Position numbers and translations under genes: made by a program. A stretch of 49,508 bases of DNA, taken from IMG/VR virus record IMGVR_UViG_3300021960_000116, positions 1 through 49,508 of that record; one strand, given 5' to 3'. The notes beneath the pieces are model-generated. The model ran no database searches and was not told the origin of the DNA. It saw nothing but the letters and a program-made list of their open reading frames with translations. This DNA is from a virus. Of the stretch, positions 1-9,004 are shown one piece after another (within the stretch, counting starts at the first letter, position 1; each line of letters opens with the position of its first letter).

Positions 1-928
1 TTGAGTAAGTCACTGTGTAGTCATCTACTACCGAAAGTACTACAGCCTCTAGATTATCAAAGTCAGCGTCTGCTGTAACTCCCGAAATAATAAACTTTTG
101 TCCCTCGGTTAGTTCGTGTTTTCTATCCATGGTGACAGTAGCTACATTCGAACTTCTAGATACAGAAGCAATCTCATTGAACAAGTCAATACCCGGACGA
201 ATCTCGTCGTTGGCAAAGTCAAAGTCAAAGAGGTCAGTATTTAGCTCTCGCAAAAGGTCTTGGGCATATTGATAAGTATCTTGGCGGGTCTCTACAGTGA
301 GAGGGTTTTCTGTGCCAAAGTACTGGTCTGGAATTGTCTTTGTATTGTCAGGATTAGACACATCGACATACTCTGCATCTACAGTAATAACAGAATGTCC
401 ATTGCCGTCATCGCCCACCGTTAAAACGGTAAAGTAGCCGTTATAGAGGGTGTATCCTTCGCTCCAGTAGATATATACAGGTTCTCCGACAGTAAAGTCA
501 TACTGCCCATACCTGAGGGTCACGCTTAAAGTTCCGTTCTCTACTGCACCTACGGCCTCGTAAGAGCTATTCCAAGTCTTCCAGACAACTCGGTGAGACA
601 GGTAGCTTGTAAATTCTGCAGCTGAAACAGAAAGCACCTTGTCAATCAAGCTGTACTCGCGGGACCAGATTATGCCTCCCCACACGCAGACGCCGTTACG
701 GACTACGTACAGAGCTGTCTTAGCTGGAAGGGTGTTCTCGTAAACATTTAGGTTGTAAGTATCTTCGGTGATAGCAATGTCACCAGTAAAAGTTCCAGCT
801 TCTGTTAGCGAGCGAGAGTAGGAAACACTTCTAAACGGTATCTCAGCGAGAAGCTCGTTAGTCATAAGGTCGCAAACAAAGTAGCGGTAATCTACCGCCC
901 CGTCAACGCCTTCAGTTCTTACTGCCAT
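1..928 (-). CDS. Minor tail protein (3' part cut by window edge)
   Basis: The frame opens with ATG at 928..926 behind a good ribosome site (AAGGACAAAAG) and stays open for 309 codons to the window edge, so the C-terminus is missing. The protein begins MAVRTEGVDGAVDYRY and contains segments such as LYVVRNGVCVWGGIIW and a run of beta-rich sequence (YDFTVGEPVYIYW). This is typical of the minor tail proteins that follow the distal tail protein in actinobacteriophages, forming the tail tip or baseplate. It lies 36 bp downstream of the Dit-like gene in the same direction. The tail assignment rests on gene order and general sequence character. I see no enzymatic motif. Confidence 0.7.
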   Translation of the reverse strand, partial: MAVRTEGVDGAVDYRYFVCDLMTNELLAEIPFRSVSYSRSLTEAGTFTGDIAITEDTYNLNVYENTLPAKTALYVVRNGVCVWGGIIWSREYSLIDKVLSVSAAEFTSYLSHRVVWKTWNSSYEAVGAVENGTLSVTLRYGQYDFTVGEPVYIYWSEGYTLYNGYFTVLTVGDDGNGHSVITVDAEYVDVSNPDNTKTIPDQYFGTENPLTVETRQDTYQYAQDLLRELNTDLFDFDFANDEIRPGIDLFNEIASVSRSSNVATVTMDRKHELTEGQKFIISGVTADADFDNLEAVVLSVVDDYTVTYS

Positions 929-964
929 CTTTTGTCCTTGAGTGTCTTTGTATTAGTTTACCAG

Positions 965-1951
965 CTAGCCAATCCAACCAGAGCGGTAGTAGATGGTGGC
1001 ACTGCCTCCAGTTGGAAAATCTTGAATGGTAATGGTATTGCTTCCGGGCTGAAGGTAAATCCAGTCAACCAAAACTGCAACCTTGCTTCTACCATTAGCG
1101 ACATTAACTACAGAAGACCCCGAATATTGGACCTCCAAAACTTCTCTGTTGTACGTGTCAAGCTCTAGTCTTTTATCGCTAACAGTCGCCCCAATAATTG
1201 AAATTGCTTCGTCAGAAGTTGTATTAGTTATGGTGGGCGGGTTAGCCGAATCGGGGATACTAAATCCAAGAGATAGCTCAATAATTATTGGAACTGGAGT
1301 ATTTCCAGAATTGGTTATCGTAGTGCTGCCGCTTCCAGAGCTCTCGGTTATTGTTGTGGACTGATAGCCGTCAGGGTCCCCGTCAACAAATTCGTACTTG
1401 ATTGGGTCAACTGCCTTGAGGCCAATAGAGAAATTGTGACGACCACGAGCATTTACGCTTGTAATTTGAGGAGCCCCGCTGAGTCGGACTTTGGCAGCTC
1501 TCTTATTGGTGCCATCTTCCGTAACAATTAGGTAGCCAGAAGTCGTGGTCTTTACCATGGGCGAGAGGTAGTCCAACAGGGTTGCCCTAGCAGCTGCAGC
1601 ATCCTCTGGCTGCTGTGGCATAAAAGAACCACTTAGAGTCATAATTCTGTTTGACCATCGGCCAATAGCGTCGTAAGAACCGTCGCCCCAACCGCGGGGA
1701 AGGTCAGGAAGCTGTACCTCTGGAAGTGTCCACCATCCCTCGATATCAGACACTACCCAAACAACATTGTTGGAATCAATAGTGTTTAAGGTGAGGCCAG
1801 TTTCAGTTGCAGGGTTCCAAAGCTGAATGCCGCCCTCTAGCTTCATTCCAGAGAGGAATGGCTCTGGGTAGGGTGTTAAGGCCCTATTTACAACTTTGTT
1901 TTCTTCACCTTGGTTTGTGGTGGCATCTACGGAATCGTAAAACTCTGTCAT
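965..1951 (-). CDS. Distal tail (Dit-like) minor tail protein
   Basis: 328 aa, immediately downstream of the tape measure gene. Its ATG overlaps the tape-measure stop (TAATG), so translation is probably coupled. The N-terminal third has the pattern seen in siphovirus Dit proteins of actinophages: an opening with WVVSDIEGWW, then LPEVQLPDLPRGWGDGSY and GRWSNRIMTLSGSFM. In that family this region forms a hub ring linking the tail tube to the baseplate. The C-terminal half is Thr/Ser/Asn-rich and beta-like (TTITESSGSGSTTITNSGN), resembling a carbohydrate-binding or jelly-roll tail domain. Position, length and the N-terminal pattern agree. The exact role of the C-terminal domain is unknown. Confidence 0.8.
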   Translation of the reverse strand: MTEFYDSVDATTNQGEENKVVNRALTPYPEPFLSGMKLEGGIQLWNPATETGLTLNTIDSNNVVWVVSDIEGWWTLPEVQLPDLPRGWGDGSYDAIGRWSNRIMTLSGSFMPQQPEDAAAARATLLDYLSPMVKTTTSGYLIVTEDGTNKRAAKVRLSGAPQITSVNARGRHNFSIGLKAVDPIKYEFVDGDPDGYQSTTITESSGSGSTTITNSGNTPVPIIIELSLGFSIPDSANPPTITNTTSDEAISIIGATVSDKRLELDTYNREVLEVQYSGSSVVNVANGRSKVAVLVDWIYLQPGSNTITIQDFPTGGSATIYYRSGWIG

Positions 1952-4611
1952 TAGATGGTGCCCTTCTTAATTTCAAATGCAAGCCTTCTGGAGACGGCTG
2001 CTGCAAGCTCTCTTTCATCCATTCCAGGAGACGGGTTGACAGTAATGTTGATGCCGCCACCAGTCTTTTCTAGAGCCTCAATTAGGGCGTAGTCTCTCTT
2101 AGACAAGCCCCTGTCATCTAGGGGCTCGACACGCTCTGGCTTTCCTGCTTCTGCAATCTGAGCAATAGTTCCACCAACAGAAGGTGCAACAACTCCACCC
2201 TCTGCAAGTCTAGGAATTTTTAGAAGACGAGCTGGGGGGATGTCTAGGCTTCTACCTCCAATAAGAGGAACCCAGTCGGGTACCTTTAGTGAGTTTAGGT
2301 TCTTAAGAAGTCCGTTGTTCCAAGACTTAAGAACTTCATTGATTAGGAATTCGAAGAAGCCTATAACTCCGTTAATCATTCCCTTAATGACGTCAGCAAT
2401 GCTGAAACTCTTTATGGACTCTACAAAGTCGTCCCATCCTGCGGTGAGGTTTGTCCAAAGCGTATTAAAGAAGCTCTTTATGTTTTCTACAACAGTTCCT
2501 ACAATGTTCTGGAAAGCAGCAAAGATTTCTCTACCTTTTTCAGTCTGAGTAAAGAAAAACTGCAGGGAAAGTATCAAAGCACTTATTGCTAGACCTATAG
2601 GGCCTCCGACTAAGAACCTTCCAATCTTAAGGAAAACTCCAAGAACTCTTCCAACAATTCCAAATACAGTTCCTAGGAGGCTACCTACAAATTTAAGTGC
2701 GTTTCCAATTGCTCCAAAAATTTTGGGGCCGTTTTTCTTAAAGAACTCAAATATGCCCTTAGCGCTTAGGAATGCTCCTACAAACGCAAAAACGTTTCCA
2801 AGAATAACTAAGAAGATATTCTTGAGCTGCTCGAAGAAGAAAGTAAAAGCCGTTACGATAGCAAAACCTCTAGTTACTAAATCAATAAATTCTTTGTTCT
2901 GAGTAAAGAAGTCAGTAACTGGTCCAATTAGCTCTCTTAGCGTGTCAAAGAACAGCTGGGGAGCGCCTTCGTCAGCAAAGGCAGCAAACAGTTCTCCTAG
3001 CTCTGTAATTAGGAGAGCTAGATTCGGAGCCGCATCTGCAAATGCCTTAAAGATGTTGTCCCAGTTTTGCTGGTTGCCTTCTTCGCTAAGAATTTTAAAG
3101 AACTCACCTATGTTTGGATTAGCTCCAATTTTTAGGAATGAGTCAAAAACTTGCCCCAAGAAAGTAACTACAGGACCAAAGTTATCTGCCAAACCTTTGT
3201 ATGTCTCTCCAAGCTTTCGACCCTCTTCGCTGACATTCCCTTGGTCATCTACAAGGCTGGCAAATCCGCCTGTAAGTAGTTCTAGGTAGTCAAGAATCGA
3301 GTCAATTGCTCCAGAGTCATTGAGGATTGTAAAGAAGTCACCAAGGCCGTTAAAGATGTTGCCAATAATTCCAAAGAGTCGAGAGCCAGTAGCAAAAGCG
3401 TCACCGAAGAATGAGTCTAGGCCGTTTTTCTCTAGTTCTTCGTTCCACCCCGTTAGACTGTCTCGGACAAACTCCAAGAACTTTGTTCCAATGCCGTTTG
3501 CGTCATTGAAGAACCTAAAGAAAAGCTCAGCGAACTCTCCAATAATTTCACCAATTAGAGGAATGTTGTCTCTTAGATTGGCTAGGAACTCATCTACTTC
3601 GGCTTTCGTGCTGTCATCCAAGAAATTATCAAAGATGTTTTCTGCACCAGTACCGAGAGCAGTTCCAATTTCAGTGAGGCGCTCTTCCAAAAGAGGGAAA
3701 TACTGTTCGTCCAGCTTTATAATTTGGGCCTCAAGGACAGGCAAAAATCCTGAAGCAACGGCTTCTTTTAGTATGTCGAGTTTAGGACGAAGCCCTACAA
3801 GAAACTGAGCAAATTGTTTCTGAGATTCTGTTAGACCAGCGTATGGGTCCGAGCCACCGCCTTGATTTAGAGCCTGAGGGCCCTTAGCAACTTCGGCATT
3901 GAGGTCTTGAGTGCGGTCTTTAGCCTTGCGATATGCGAGCTCTGCTTCGTCGTAGGCAAGCTTTGCTTCACGACGAGCAGCGGAGTTTGGAGGCAGGTCA
4001 GCCGTACGGCGAAGATTTTCTAGAGCCTTCTCGAGATTAAGTGCGGCGCGGCCCTCGGATAGGGCAGCCTCTTCGGCTTGGAACTGTAGCTGCTGAAACT
4101 CTTCACGAATCTCGGCAATAGATTTGCCTAGCCCTTGGTTTTGTTTAGTTGCAGCAGCCACTGCCTGACTTATGCCGCCTAAAGCAAATTGGGCAAAAGA
4201 GGCAGCAAGTCTGACTTGTATAAATGCAGAAGCAAGACCAGCTATCGCAGGAGCCGCTCGTCCTACTGCAGCAACAAGGGCAATTAGACCACCAACAAGG
4301 GCAGCAATTCCTCCAACTAGAGCAGTAAGACCAGTTCCCACTACATAGCTAGTACGAACCAAGCTTCGGAACGCCAGACGAGCTTGCTCAGCGTCTGGAG
4401 CTAGCTGCTGGAGCCCAGAGGAAACTTTTTGGAATATGTTTCCAGAGCCAGCGTTGAAGCCTCGAGTAAAAGCTTGACCAATGCTTTCACCACCTACTCG
4501 GGCGTCAGGTAGCGCGGCACCACCGATTCTCTTAAGTTGCTGTCTTAAATCATTGTCAAAACCAGTTGTAATGGCTCTAACAATAATGTTAGCTTCACCG
4601 ACTACGGCCAT
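1951..4611 (-). CDS. Tail tape measure protein
   Basis: 886 aa, ATG behind GTGAGGTAGCAC. It sets tail length and occupies the tail lumen. At the usual ~0.15 nm per residue this length predicts a tail of about 130 nm. The sequence shows the expected architecture: an Ala/Gly-rich hydrophobic stretch near residues 100-160 (LVGGIAALVGGLIALVAAVG), a charged helical or coiled-coil region about 165-260, long alpha-helical Phe-rich segments, several strongly hydrophobic stretches at about 580-720 that could become membrane-active during DNA entry, and the common C-terminal motif GGVVAPSVGGTIAQIAEAG. It sits after the two tail chaperones and before the Dit-like gene. No peptidase or lysozyme domain is apparent. 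Confidence 0.93.
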   Translation of the reverse strand: MAVVGEANIIVRAITTGFDNDLRQQLKRIGGAALPDARVGGESIGQAFTRGFNAGSGNIFQKVSSGLQQLAPDAEQARLAFRSLVRTSYVVGTGLTALVGGIAALVGGLIALVAAVGRAAPAIAGLASAFIQVRLAASFAQFALGGISQAVAAATKQNQGLGKSIAEIREEFQQLQFQAEEAALSEGRAALNLEKALENLRRTADLPPNSAARREAKLAYDEAELAYRKAKDRTQDLNAEVAKGPQALNQGGGSDPYAGLTESQKQFAQFLVGLRPKLDILKEAVASGFLPVLEAQIIKLDEQYFPLLEERLTEIGTALGTGAENIFDNFLDDSTKAEVDEFLANLRDNIPLIGEIIGEFAELFFRFFNDANGIGTKFLEFVRDSLTGWNEELEKNGLDSFFGDAFATGSRLFGIIGNIFNGLGDFFTILNDSGAIDSILDYLELLTGGFASLVDDQGNVSEEGRKLGETYKGLADNFGPVVTFLGQVFDSFLKIGANPNIGEFFKILSEEGNQQNWDNIFKAFADAAPNLALLITELGELFAAFADEGAPQLFFDTLRELIGPVTDFFTQNKEFIDLVTRGFAIVTAFTFFFEQLKNIFLVILGNVFAFVGAFLSAKGIFEFFKKNGPKIFGAIGNALKFVGSLLGTVFGIVGRVLGVFLKIGRFLVGGPIGLAISALILSLQFFFTQTEKGREIFAAFQNIVGTVVENIKSFFNTLWTNLTAGWDDFVESIKSFSIADVIKGMINGVIGFFEFLINEVLKSWNNGLLKNLNSLKVPDWVPLIGGRSLDIPPARLLKIPRLAEGGVVAPSVGGTIAQIAEAGKPERVEPLDDRGLSKRDYALIEALEKTGGGINITVNPSPGMDERELAAAVSRRLAFEIKKGTI

Positions 4612-4629
4612 GTGCTACCTCACCCCCTC

Positions 4630-5046
4630 TTATCCAAGCGGAGCGTCTAAGTCCGAGCCAAATGGCAACACCGAATCGGGGTTGAAATTAGTCGGAGGAA
4701 TGTATGGTTTAGTCTCTCCCGTATTGAAGACAGGGTCGTCAAATCCGATATCGCTTCCAGCGTTTTTCGGAATATACGTTCTGCCATTTTGCTGGTTCCT
4801 GCTTGACACACCATATTTGTATGTCTTGTCATATAACAAGTAGAGCTGAGTTCGATATGCGGTAACCGCATCTGCTTCTTCCGCAGAAACGAAACGCATG
4901 TCATCTTCCATGAGGTAGTGGAGAACATCTGTCATTTCAGTTGCTTCCATCTCACTCAATCTCAGTCCACTAGCCAAGGCTTTACCATTCACGTAAGGCC
5001 AGAGGTCAACCGCCCAGGTTAGGATTCCTCTGGCTGCTGATTTGGG
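4630..5046 (-). CDS. Tail assembly chaperone, frameshifted C-terminal part (gpT-like)
   Basis: This frame can begin at GTG 4992 (120 aa), but it is open upstream through ILTWAVDLWPYVNGKALASG, which looks like real protein, back to the slippery heptamer at 5040-5046. I infer that it is made as a -1 frameshift extension of the preceding chaperone, giving a fusion of about 242 aa (106 residues of the first protein plus 136 here). This is the usual gpG/gpGT arrangement before the tape measure gene. The product would bind the tape measure protein and recruit tail tube subunits, and is not kept in the mature tail. The GTG start has no convincing ribosome site, which supports production by frameshifting. 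Confidence 0.8.
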   Translation of the reverse strand, partial: PKSAARGILTWAVDLWPYVNGKALASGLRLSEMEATEMTDVLHYLMEDDMRFVSAEEADAVTAYRTQLYLLYDKTYKYGVSSRNQQNGRTYIPKNAGSDIGFDDPVFNTGETKPYIPPTNFNPDSVLPFGSDLDAPLG

Positions 5047-5357
5047 CGTCCCGAGTACTCCTCAATCAACCAGCTAACGATTTCTCCCAGTGTTTCCATA
5101 GTTACAATGCGCTCTTTGTCCTCTAGAAGTGCATTGAATCTTTCTAGACTTTCGTCTACAAGAACTTTGTCAAAGAAGGTAGAAACTACCCCCATTGCTT
5201 CGACGGAATCTTCCGACTGAGACTTGGAGACCAAGTCCATCAGCACCTTACCCTGAATGGTAGGAATAGCCGTAAATTCTTCATCGTGAACTTTAAATAC
5301 AAGTGGTTCGGCGGTTATTTCTCCGCCAGAGCCAAAGTCCTTAAATCTGCTGCTCAT
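5019..5357 (-). CDS. Tail assembly chaperone (gpG-like)
   Basis: 112 aa, ATG behind AGAGGACATAA. A small acidic, largely helical protein directly upstream of the frameshift extension and the tape measure gene, which is the conserved place of the gpG-type tail assembly chaperone. The C-terminal SWLIEEYSGRPNQQPEES is Gln/Pro/Glu-rich. The slippery heptamer CCCAAAT is read as codons CCA AAT (Pro105-Asn106) just before the stop, so most ribosomes should end here and a minority continue in the -1 frame. Assignment is by position, size and frameshift signal. Confidence 0.85.
   Translation of the reverse strand: MSSRFKDFGSGGEITAEPLVFKVHDEEFTAIPTIQGKVLMDLVSKSQSEDSVEAMGVVSTFFDKVLVDESLERFNALLEDKERIVTMETLGEIVSWLIEEYSGRPNQQPEES
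5040..5046 (-). promoter_or_regulatory. Programmed -1 ribosomal frameshift site CCCAAAT
   Basis: On the minus strand the chaperone frame reads CGC CCA AAT CAG. This is a perfect X XXY YYZ slippery heptamer (CCCAAAT) 18 bases upstream of the TAA stop codon. Slipping back one base re-pairs as CCC AAA and continues into TCA GCA GCC AGA GGA ATC, joining the open gpT-like frame without a stop. Such a site at this place in siphovirus genomes is well established; the actual frequency cannot be judged from sequence. Confidence 0.85.
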
Positions 5358-5437
5358 TTATGTCCTCTATCAATAGTGTCTTTACTGGTTTTTCCAGCAA
5401 TACTATTGTACCTGAGAGGGAATGTGGTTGTTTGGGG

Positions 5438-5953
5438 CTATCTAATGTTTATAGGCCTTACGAGGTGGGTTCTCATAGGTGTAGTTAGATACCTGTTAGG
5501 TCTAGTCCCTGGGTGATTTACTGTAGGAGTTTTAATTAGTCGCGTGCCCGAACGAAATACGAGAACTGGACTTTCTTTTGCAGTAATTACGTGAGGCCTA
5601 GTCCCCTCATGGTGCATGTACGCATAGCTTTTTTTGGCACCAATCCACAGGTACTGACCAGTTACATTCCCCGAGTGCCTCATGTGAATAGAGGCCCTAA
5701 GTGCTCCTGTTTGTACGCCTACTTGTCTTTTTGCGCTTCTGACAATTGCATTGCCTCTACGCTCTAAAGCCCACCAAAGTTTTCCAGCAGGGGTGTTCAA
5801 AATTGTTCTAAGTCTGGCTTTATATAGTCTTACTCTGTAAGTAGAGTAGACCAGCGGTATGAATCCTCGGCCGCCGCCTTTACGCATATATTTGAGGCTT
5901 TTTAAGTACCTCTTTGCGTAATACCCGCCTATGCTATCTGGCAGACCATACAT
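5438..5953 (-). CDS. HK97 gp10-like head-tail/tail completion protein
   Basis: 171 aa. The central and C-terminal part matches the HK97-gp10-like family pattern: VRSAKRQVGVQTGALRASI, then YAYMHHEGTRPHVITAKES, a hydrophobic strand LVFRSG, and VNHPGTRPNRYL. In known siphoviruses members of this family act at the head-tail joint or tail terminator. The N-terminal ~60 residues are basic (KYMRKGGGRGF). It follows the connector genes and precedes the tail chaperone, as expected. I used the ATG at 5953, one base from the upstream stop. Confidence 0.75.
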   Translation of the reverse strand: MYGLPDSIGGYYAKRYLKSLKYMRKGGGRGFIPLVYSTYRVRLYKARLRTILNTPAGKLWWALERRGNAIVRSAKRQVGVQTGALRASIHMRHSGNVTGQYLWIGAKKSYAYMHHEGTRPHVITAKESPVLVFRSGTRLIKTPTVNHPGTRPNRYLTTPMRTHLVRPINIR

Positions 5954-5954
5954 T

Positions 5955-6464
5955 TTATGGGACCGCCATAGTGACTGTCATTTCAGTCGTTTGAAATCCG
6001 CCCTCTGGAGGGTTAACAGCTAGAGTGGCAATAACGCCAACTCCATACCCTGTGTCATCCCACTGGTCTAGCTGGTTGATTGATTCCATCAAAACCCAAG
6101 AGTCAATAGCCATGACCTCCGAGGCCTGCTCGATTCTCTCTGGAGCAGGAGGTCTACCGTTCTGCTGAACGATAGGGGTTTCGCGAGCAATTGAAATTGT
6201 TATGGTTGCACTCCTAGGAACGTGGCAACGCTGCGGTTCGCCAACCTCCGCTCCCGGAGAGCCTAGATACATCTGCTGGAAATAGATAACTAGCTGTTCG
6301 CAGTCAACAGCGGGAGTGGCCATCGTCCAATAACGACGACGTGGCAGCTCCACGTTGTATGACTGAAAAACAGACTGTACCCTCTCCAGTACGCCTGCCA
6401 TCATGTCTCTGAGATTTACCGCATCCTCAGAGACACCAGTTAGGTCTAGTTCCTGACTTACCAT
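5955..6464 (-). CDS. Probable head-tail connector / tail terminator protein
   Basis: 169 aa. Mixed alpha/beta protein with an N-terminal helix (VNLRDMMAGVLERVQSVFQSY) and later beta strands (SATITISIARET, GYGVGVIATLAV, TEMTVTMAVP). Its place between the adaptor-type gene and the gp10-like gene is where actinophages encode a tail terminator or stopper. Assignment is positional; I recognise no specific motif. It lies one base from the next gene and 3 bases from the previous stop. Confidence 0.5.
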   Translation of the reverse strand: MVSQELDLTGVSEDAVNLRDMMAGVLERVQSVFQSYNVELPRRRYWTMATPAVDCEQLVIYFQQMYLGSPGAEVGEPQRCHVPRSATITISIARETPIVQQNGRPPAPERIEQASEVMAIDSWVLMESINQLDQWDDTGYGVGVIATLAVNPPEGGFQTTEMTVTMAVP

Positions 6465-6467
6465 TGA

Positions 6468-6671
6468 TTACTCCGAAGGAGGTGTAACCTCGTCTAGAGT
6501 TGGAGCAGGAGCCTCTACGGTCTCCTCAACAACAGAAACAGCTGGCTCTACAACGATTGGCTCTGGCTTTGGAGCTGGAGCAGATACGCGTGGAACAAAT
6601 GCTGCCTTCTTTGGCTCAGGCTTCGCGGCACCCAGCATGTCTTGGGCACGGAAGTTAGTCTGAATTGACAT
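6468..6671 (-). CDS. Small Pro/Glu/Val-rich protein, unknown
   Basis: 67 aa. After a short start (MSIQTNFRAQDML) the protein is almost entirely Pro, Ala, Glu and Val (VSAPAPKPEPIVVEPAVSVV), a low-complexity, probably disordered chain. It lies between connector genes in the head-tail joining cluster. The ATG has a reasonable upstream site (AGAAAGAAGGAAAAAT). Such small genes occur at this place in related phages without known function. Possibly a capsid decoration or assembly linker, but nothing in the sequence proves it. Confidence 0.6.
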   Translation of the reverse strand: MSIQTNFRAQDMLGAAKPEPKKAAFVPRVSAPAPKPEPIVVEPAVSVVEETVEAPAPTLDEVTPPSE

Positions 6672-6686
6672 ATTTTTCCTTCTTTC

Positions 6687-7799
6687 TTAGTACATTGTAA
6701 CTTTTAAGTTACCTGTAGCTAGTTCGACCAGACTCTCGACACCATCACCGTCAGTGCTTGAGGCGTAAAGTGTCCATGTTCCTGGGTCCACCAACCCCAG
6801 TGCATTTTTTGCACTTGTGTAAGGAATGGTGAAATCTAGTGTGTCATCGCTGTCATCGAGAGTAATCGATGCTGCGGGCAGTGTCACAGAAGTGGTGTCT
6901 CCGTAGTTTCTCAAAATAACCTTTGGAGTGTAAGTAGAGTTTAGCGGGAAGAAGTTGCTGAGGTCCGTACCACTGTCCGTTGAGGTCCAACTGATAGAGC
7001 CCGTTGGCTGCGAAAGCGTAAGGTCGAAGTCAGCATCCGCAGTCAGCTTTAGCGGCTTAGCTGTGTATTTACGAGCACGAGGAGCATCTACAGAAAAGAC
7101 CTTAGAGCGACGGCGAGCGTTGTCTGGGTTTACAACCTTCAGGAAAAGGTCAATTTCGTAGAGACCTGTGCGGAGCTCGTCGATAAATTCTTGGTTGTCA
7201 AGGATTGTGTAAGAGACGCCCTGACGTGAAACGGAAGTCACACGCTGAGGGAGCTCGCACATTTCATCGCCCGACCAAAGGCGAGCAAACTCGATGGCTA
7301 GCTTACGAGCTGCCATCTTGCCAGCAGTTGGAACTGGAATTCCGTACTGATAAGTAATCTCAACGTTACACGGAGTCCAAGGCGTACCAGCCTTGATGTG
7401 AATAGTTGAGTGGTCTACGAGGTAGTAGCTCGATGGGTCAAGAACAACGCCGTTCTTGTTTCGCATCGAGATAATCTTAGTTACTGGACGCCCTCTGAGT
7501 CTGATTCTTGCGTCTGGCGAGAGCCCGTCAGCAGTGAGCTCAGAATATTCGTCGTAATCTCCTGACGGAATATTATAAACATCACCGCCGAATAGTACAG
7601 GACTGTTAGTCCTATCGGAAGGCCCCATGCGATTATTTCGAAGGGTGCAGGTGTAACGCTCGGTGACAATGGTCTCTCCTGTGTATTTGCGTCCAGACAT
7701 GGCCCAGAGTAAGTTAGACGCTACTTGGATAGCCTCTTCCGTATACTCGGTGTAAGAGTAGTCTCCAAGTTCGTCTGCTGTAATCCATGAATTGGTCAT
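6687..7799 (-). CDS. Head-to-tail adaptor with C-terminal beta domain
   Basis: 370 aa. Residues 1-230 look like the actinophage head-to-tail adaptor family (gp6/gp15-like): an N-terminal helical segment TEEAIQVASNLLWAMSGRKYTG, then TERYTC, GRPVTKIISM and VEITYQYGIPVP, followed by helices KMAARKLAIEFARLWSGDE. The last ~120 residues (from about KPLKLTADADFDLTL) are Thr/Ser/Asp-rich and beta-like and resemble a surface Ig-like or jelly-roll addition. This makes the protein longer than a bare adaptor. It is the first gene after the major tail protein terminator. Confidence 0.65.
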   Translation of the reverse strand: MTNSWITADELGDYSYTEYTEEAIQVASNLLWAMSGRKYTGETIVTERYTCTLRNNRMGPSDRTNSPVLFGGDVYNIPSGDYDEYSELTADGLSPDARIRLRGRPVTKIISMRNKNGVVLDPSSYYLVDHSTIHIKAGTPWTPCNVEITYQYGIPVPTAGKMAARKLAIEFARLWSGDEMCELPQRVTSVSRQGVSYTILDNQEFIDELRTGLYEIDLFLKVVNPDNARRRSKVFSVDAPRARKYTAKPLKLTADADFDLTLSQPTGSISWTSTDSGTDLSNFFPLNSTYTPKVILRNYGDTTSVTLPAASITLDDSDDTLDFTIPYTSAKNALGLVDPGTWTLYASSTDGDGVESLVELATGNLKVTMY

Positions 7800-7820
7800 T
7801 ATTACCTCTTTATAAGTTTA

Positions 7821-7861
7821 ACGGGTGGTAGCCCAAGCTAATTGCTCAAGCCACCACCCGT
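7821..7861 (-). terminator. Hairpin after major tail protein gene
   Basis: On the minus strand ACGGGTGGTGGC pairs with GCTACCACCCGT (one G-T pair) across a ~17-nt loop, followed by TAAACTTATAAAG. A strong hairpin with only a weak T-tract, placed right after the highly expressed major tail gene; it could be a partial terminator or an RNA-stabilising 3' structure. Confidence 0.55.
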
Positions 7862-7872
7862 TTCTTTAGCTA

Positions 7873-8979
7873 TTAGCTAGGGTTTTCGTTCGAAGCGATG
7901 ATGTTGTCAATGCTGTTGTCAGCGTTGTAGTCCTTGCTTCCAGGAACGTTGTAGGTAGAGCCACCAGCGTCAAGGCTTGTGGTTGCAGTGTAGCTTGCAG
8001 CCTCGGTGACGCTGTTAACAACAGTTACCTTAGCGTTACGAGATACGTTGAAGGAGCTGATGTCAGCAGTGATTCCGCTGGATACGTAGGTAACAGTGTT
8101 TCCAACAATCGAGTCAACAGCGAAGGTTCCATTGAATGGAGTTCCAACGTTCTCAATCTTGATGGAGTCACCAGCAACGATGTTCGGGTTAGCGCTGAAG
8201 GTAAGAGTTGCAGCGGTTCCAGAAAGAAGTGCTGCAGCACTGTCAACGGTAATCGAGCTTGCGTCAGTTGCGGTAGCCGAGGTGAAGTAGACAGGTCCAG
8301 TCTCGTCGGTCCAAGTGTAGAATCCGTTGAGTCCAGTTGGAGCCCAGTCTGCACGTGCGTAAGCGTATGGACGCTCAGCTGCAACTGGGAACTCCCAGCG
8401 GCCATCTGGGCCAGACTGGAATGCTGCGTTTCCAAGACCGTAGCCTTCGAAGGTGTTAGCCATCAGACCGTTTTCGATTACGCGGTCTCCAGACTGACGC
8501 ATCTTGACGAATGGGAATACCCAGTGGAAGTAAGGAAGAACAGAAGCCTTCTTACCGTCCTTAACTGCGTGGGACCATACCTCGAGAGCAACACCGTTTC
8601 CAGCTGGGTCGTCTCCGACACCAGGGGCTGCCCAACCAATTGACTTGTGGTCTGGGTCAGCTGCAGTGTTTAGGTTCTTGCGAAGTAGCAAACCACCAGA
8701 AATCAGAGCAGAAAGCTCTGGGTCTGGCTCACAAATAGCGAGCTCCATGGTGATTCTCTTAAGGGTGTCTGGGGCCTTGTATGTTACGCATACAACACCG
8801 TTGGCACCCTTCTCTGTGATTTCGTCACCCTCTTCATATTCAGGGGTGAACGAAACCCTCATGAACGCAGAAGTGGTGTATGAATCCGCACTTCCCGTCA
8901 TTAGGTTACCAGCAGCATCTAGGCGGGTGACACGGATTGACACACCCTGAATGCTGGCTGCATATTCTTGAGTAGCCAT
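7873..8979 (-). CDS. Major tail (tube) protein with C-terminal Ig-like domain
   Basis: 368 aa, ATG behind AAGGAGAATAGCTAG. The N-terminal two-thirds has the pattern of siphovirus tail tube proteins (SIRVTRLDAAGNLM, FMRVSFTPEYEEGDEITEKG, HWVFPFVKMRQSGDRVIENGL). The last ~140 residues are Ser/Thr/Ala-rich beta sequence (SITVDSAAALLSGTAATLTF) typical of an Ig-like decoration on the outside of the tail. It is unusual that this gene precedes the connector genes, right after the second capsid protein. That arrangement is seen in some actinophages with two capsid proteins. It is followed by a strong hairpin. Confidence 0.7.
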   Translation of the reverse strand: MATQEYAASIQGVSIRVTRLDAAGNLMTGSADSYTTSAFMRVSFTPEYEEGDEITEKGANGVVCVTYKAPDTLKRITMELAICEPDPELSALISGGLLLRKNLNTAADPDHKSIGWAAPGVGDDPAGNGVALEVWSHAVKDGKKASVLPYFHWVFPFVKMRQSGDRVIENGLMANTFEGYGLGNAAFQSGPDGRWEFPVAAERPYAYARADWAPTGLNGFYTWTDETGPVYFTSATATDASSITVDSAAALLSGTAATLTFSANPNIVAGDSIKIENVGTPFNGTFAVDSIVGNTVTYVSSGITADISSFNVSRNAKVTVVNSVTEAASYTATTSLDAGGSTYNVPGSKDYNADNSIDNIIASNENPS

Positions 8980-9004
8980 CTAGCTATTCTCCTTAGTTTC
9001 TTGG

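Noticed and set aside
4647-4928. Alternative minus-strand frame of 93 codons within the chaperone extension
   Set aside because: It overlaps a frame that is well supported by the slippery site and gene order, and its sequence has no protein-like pattern.
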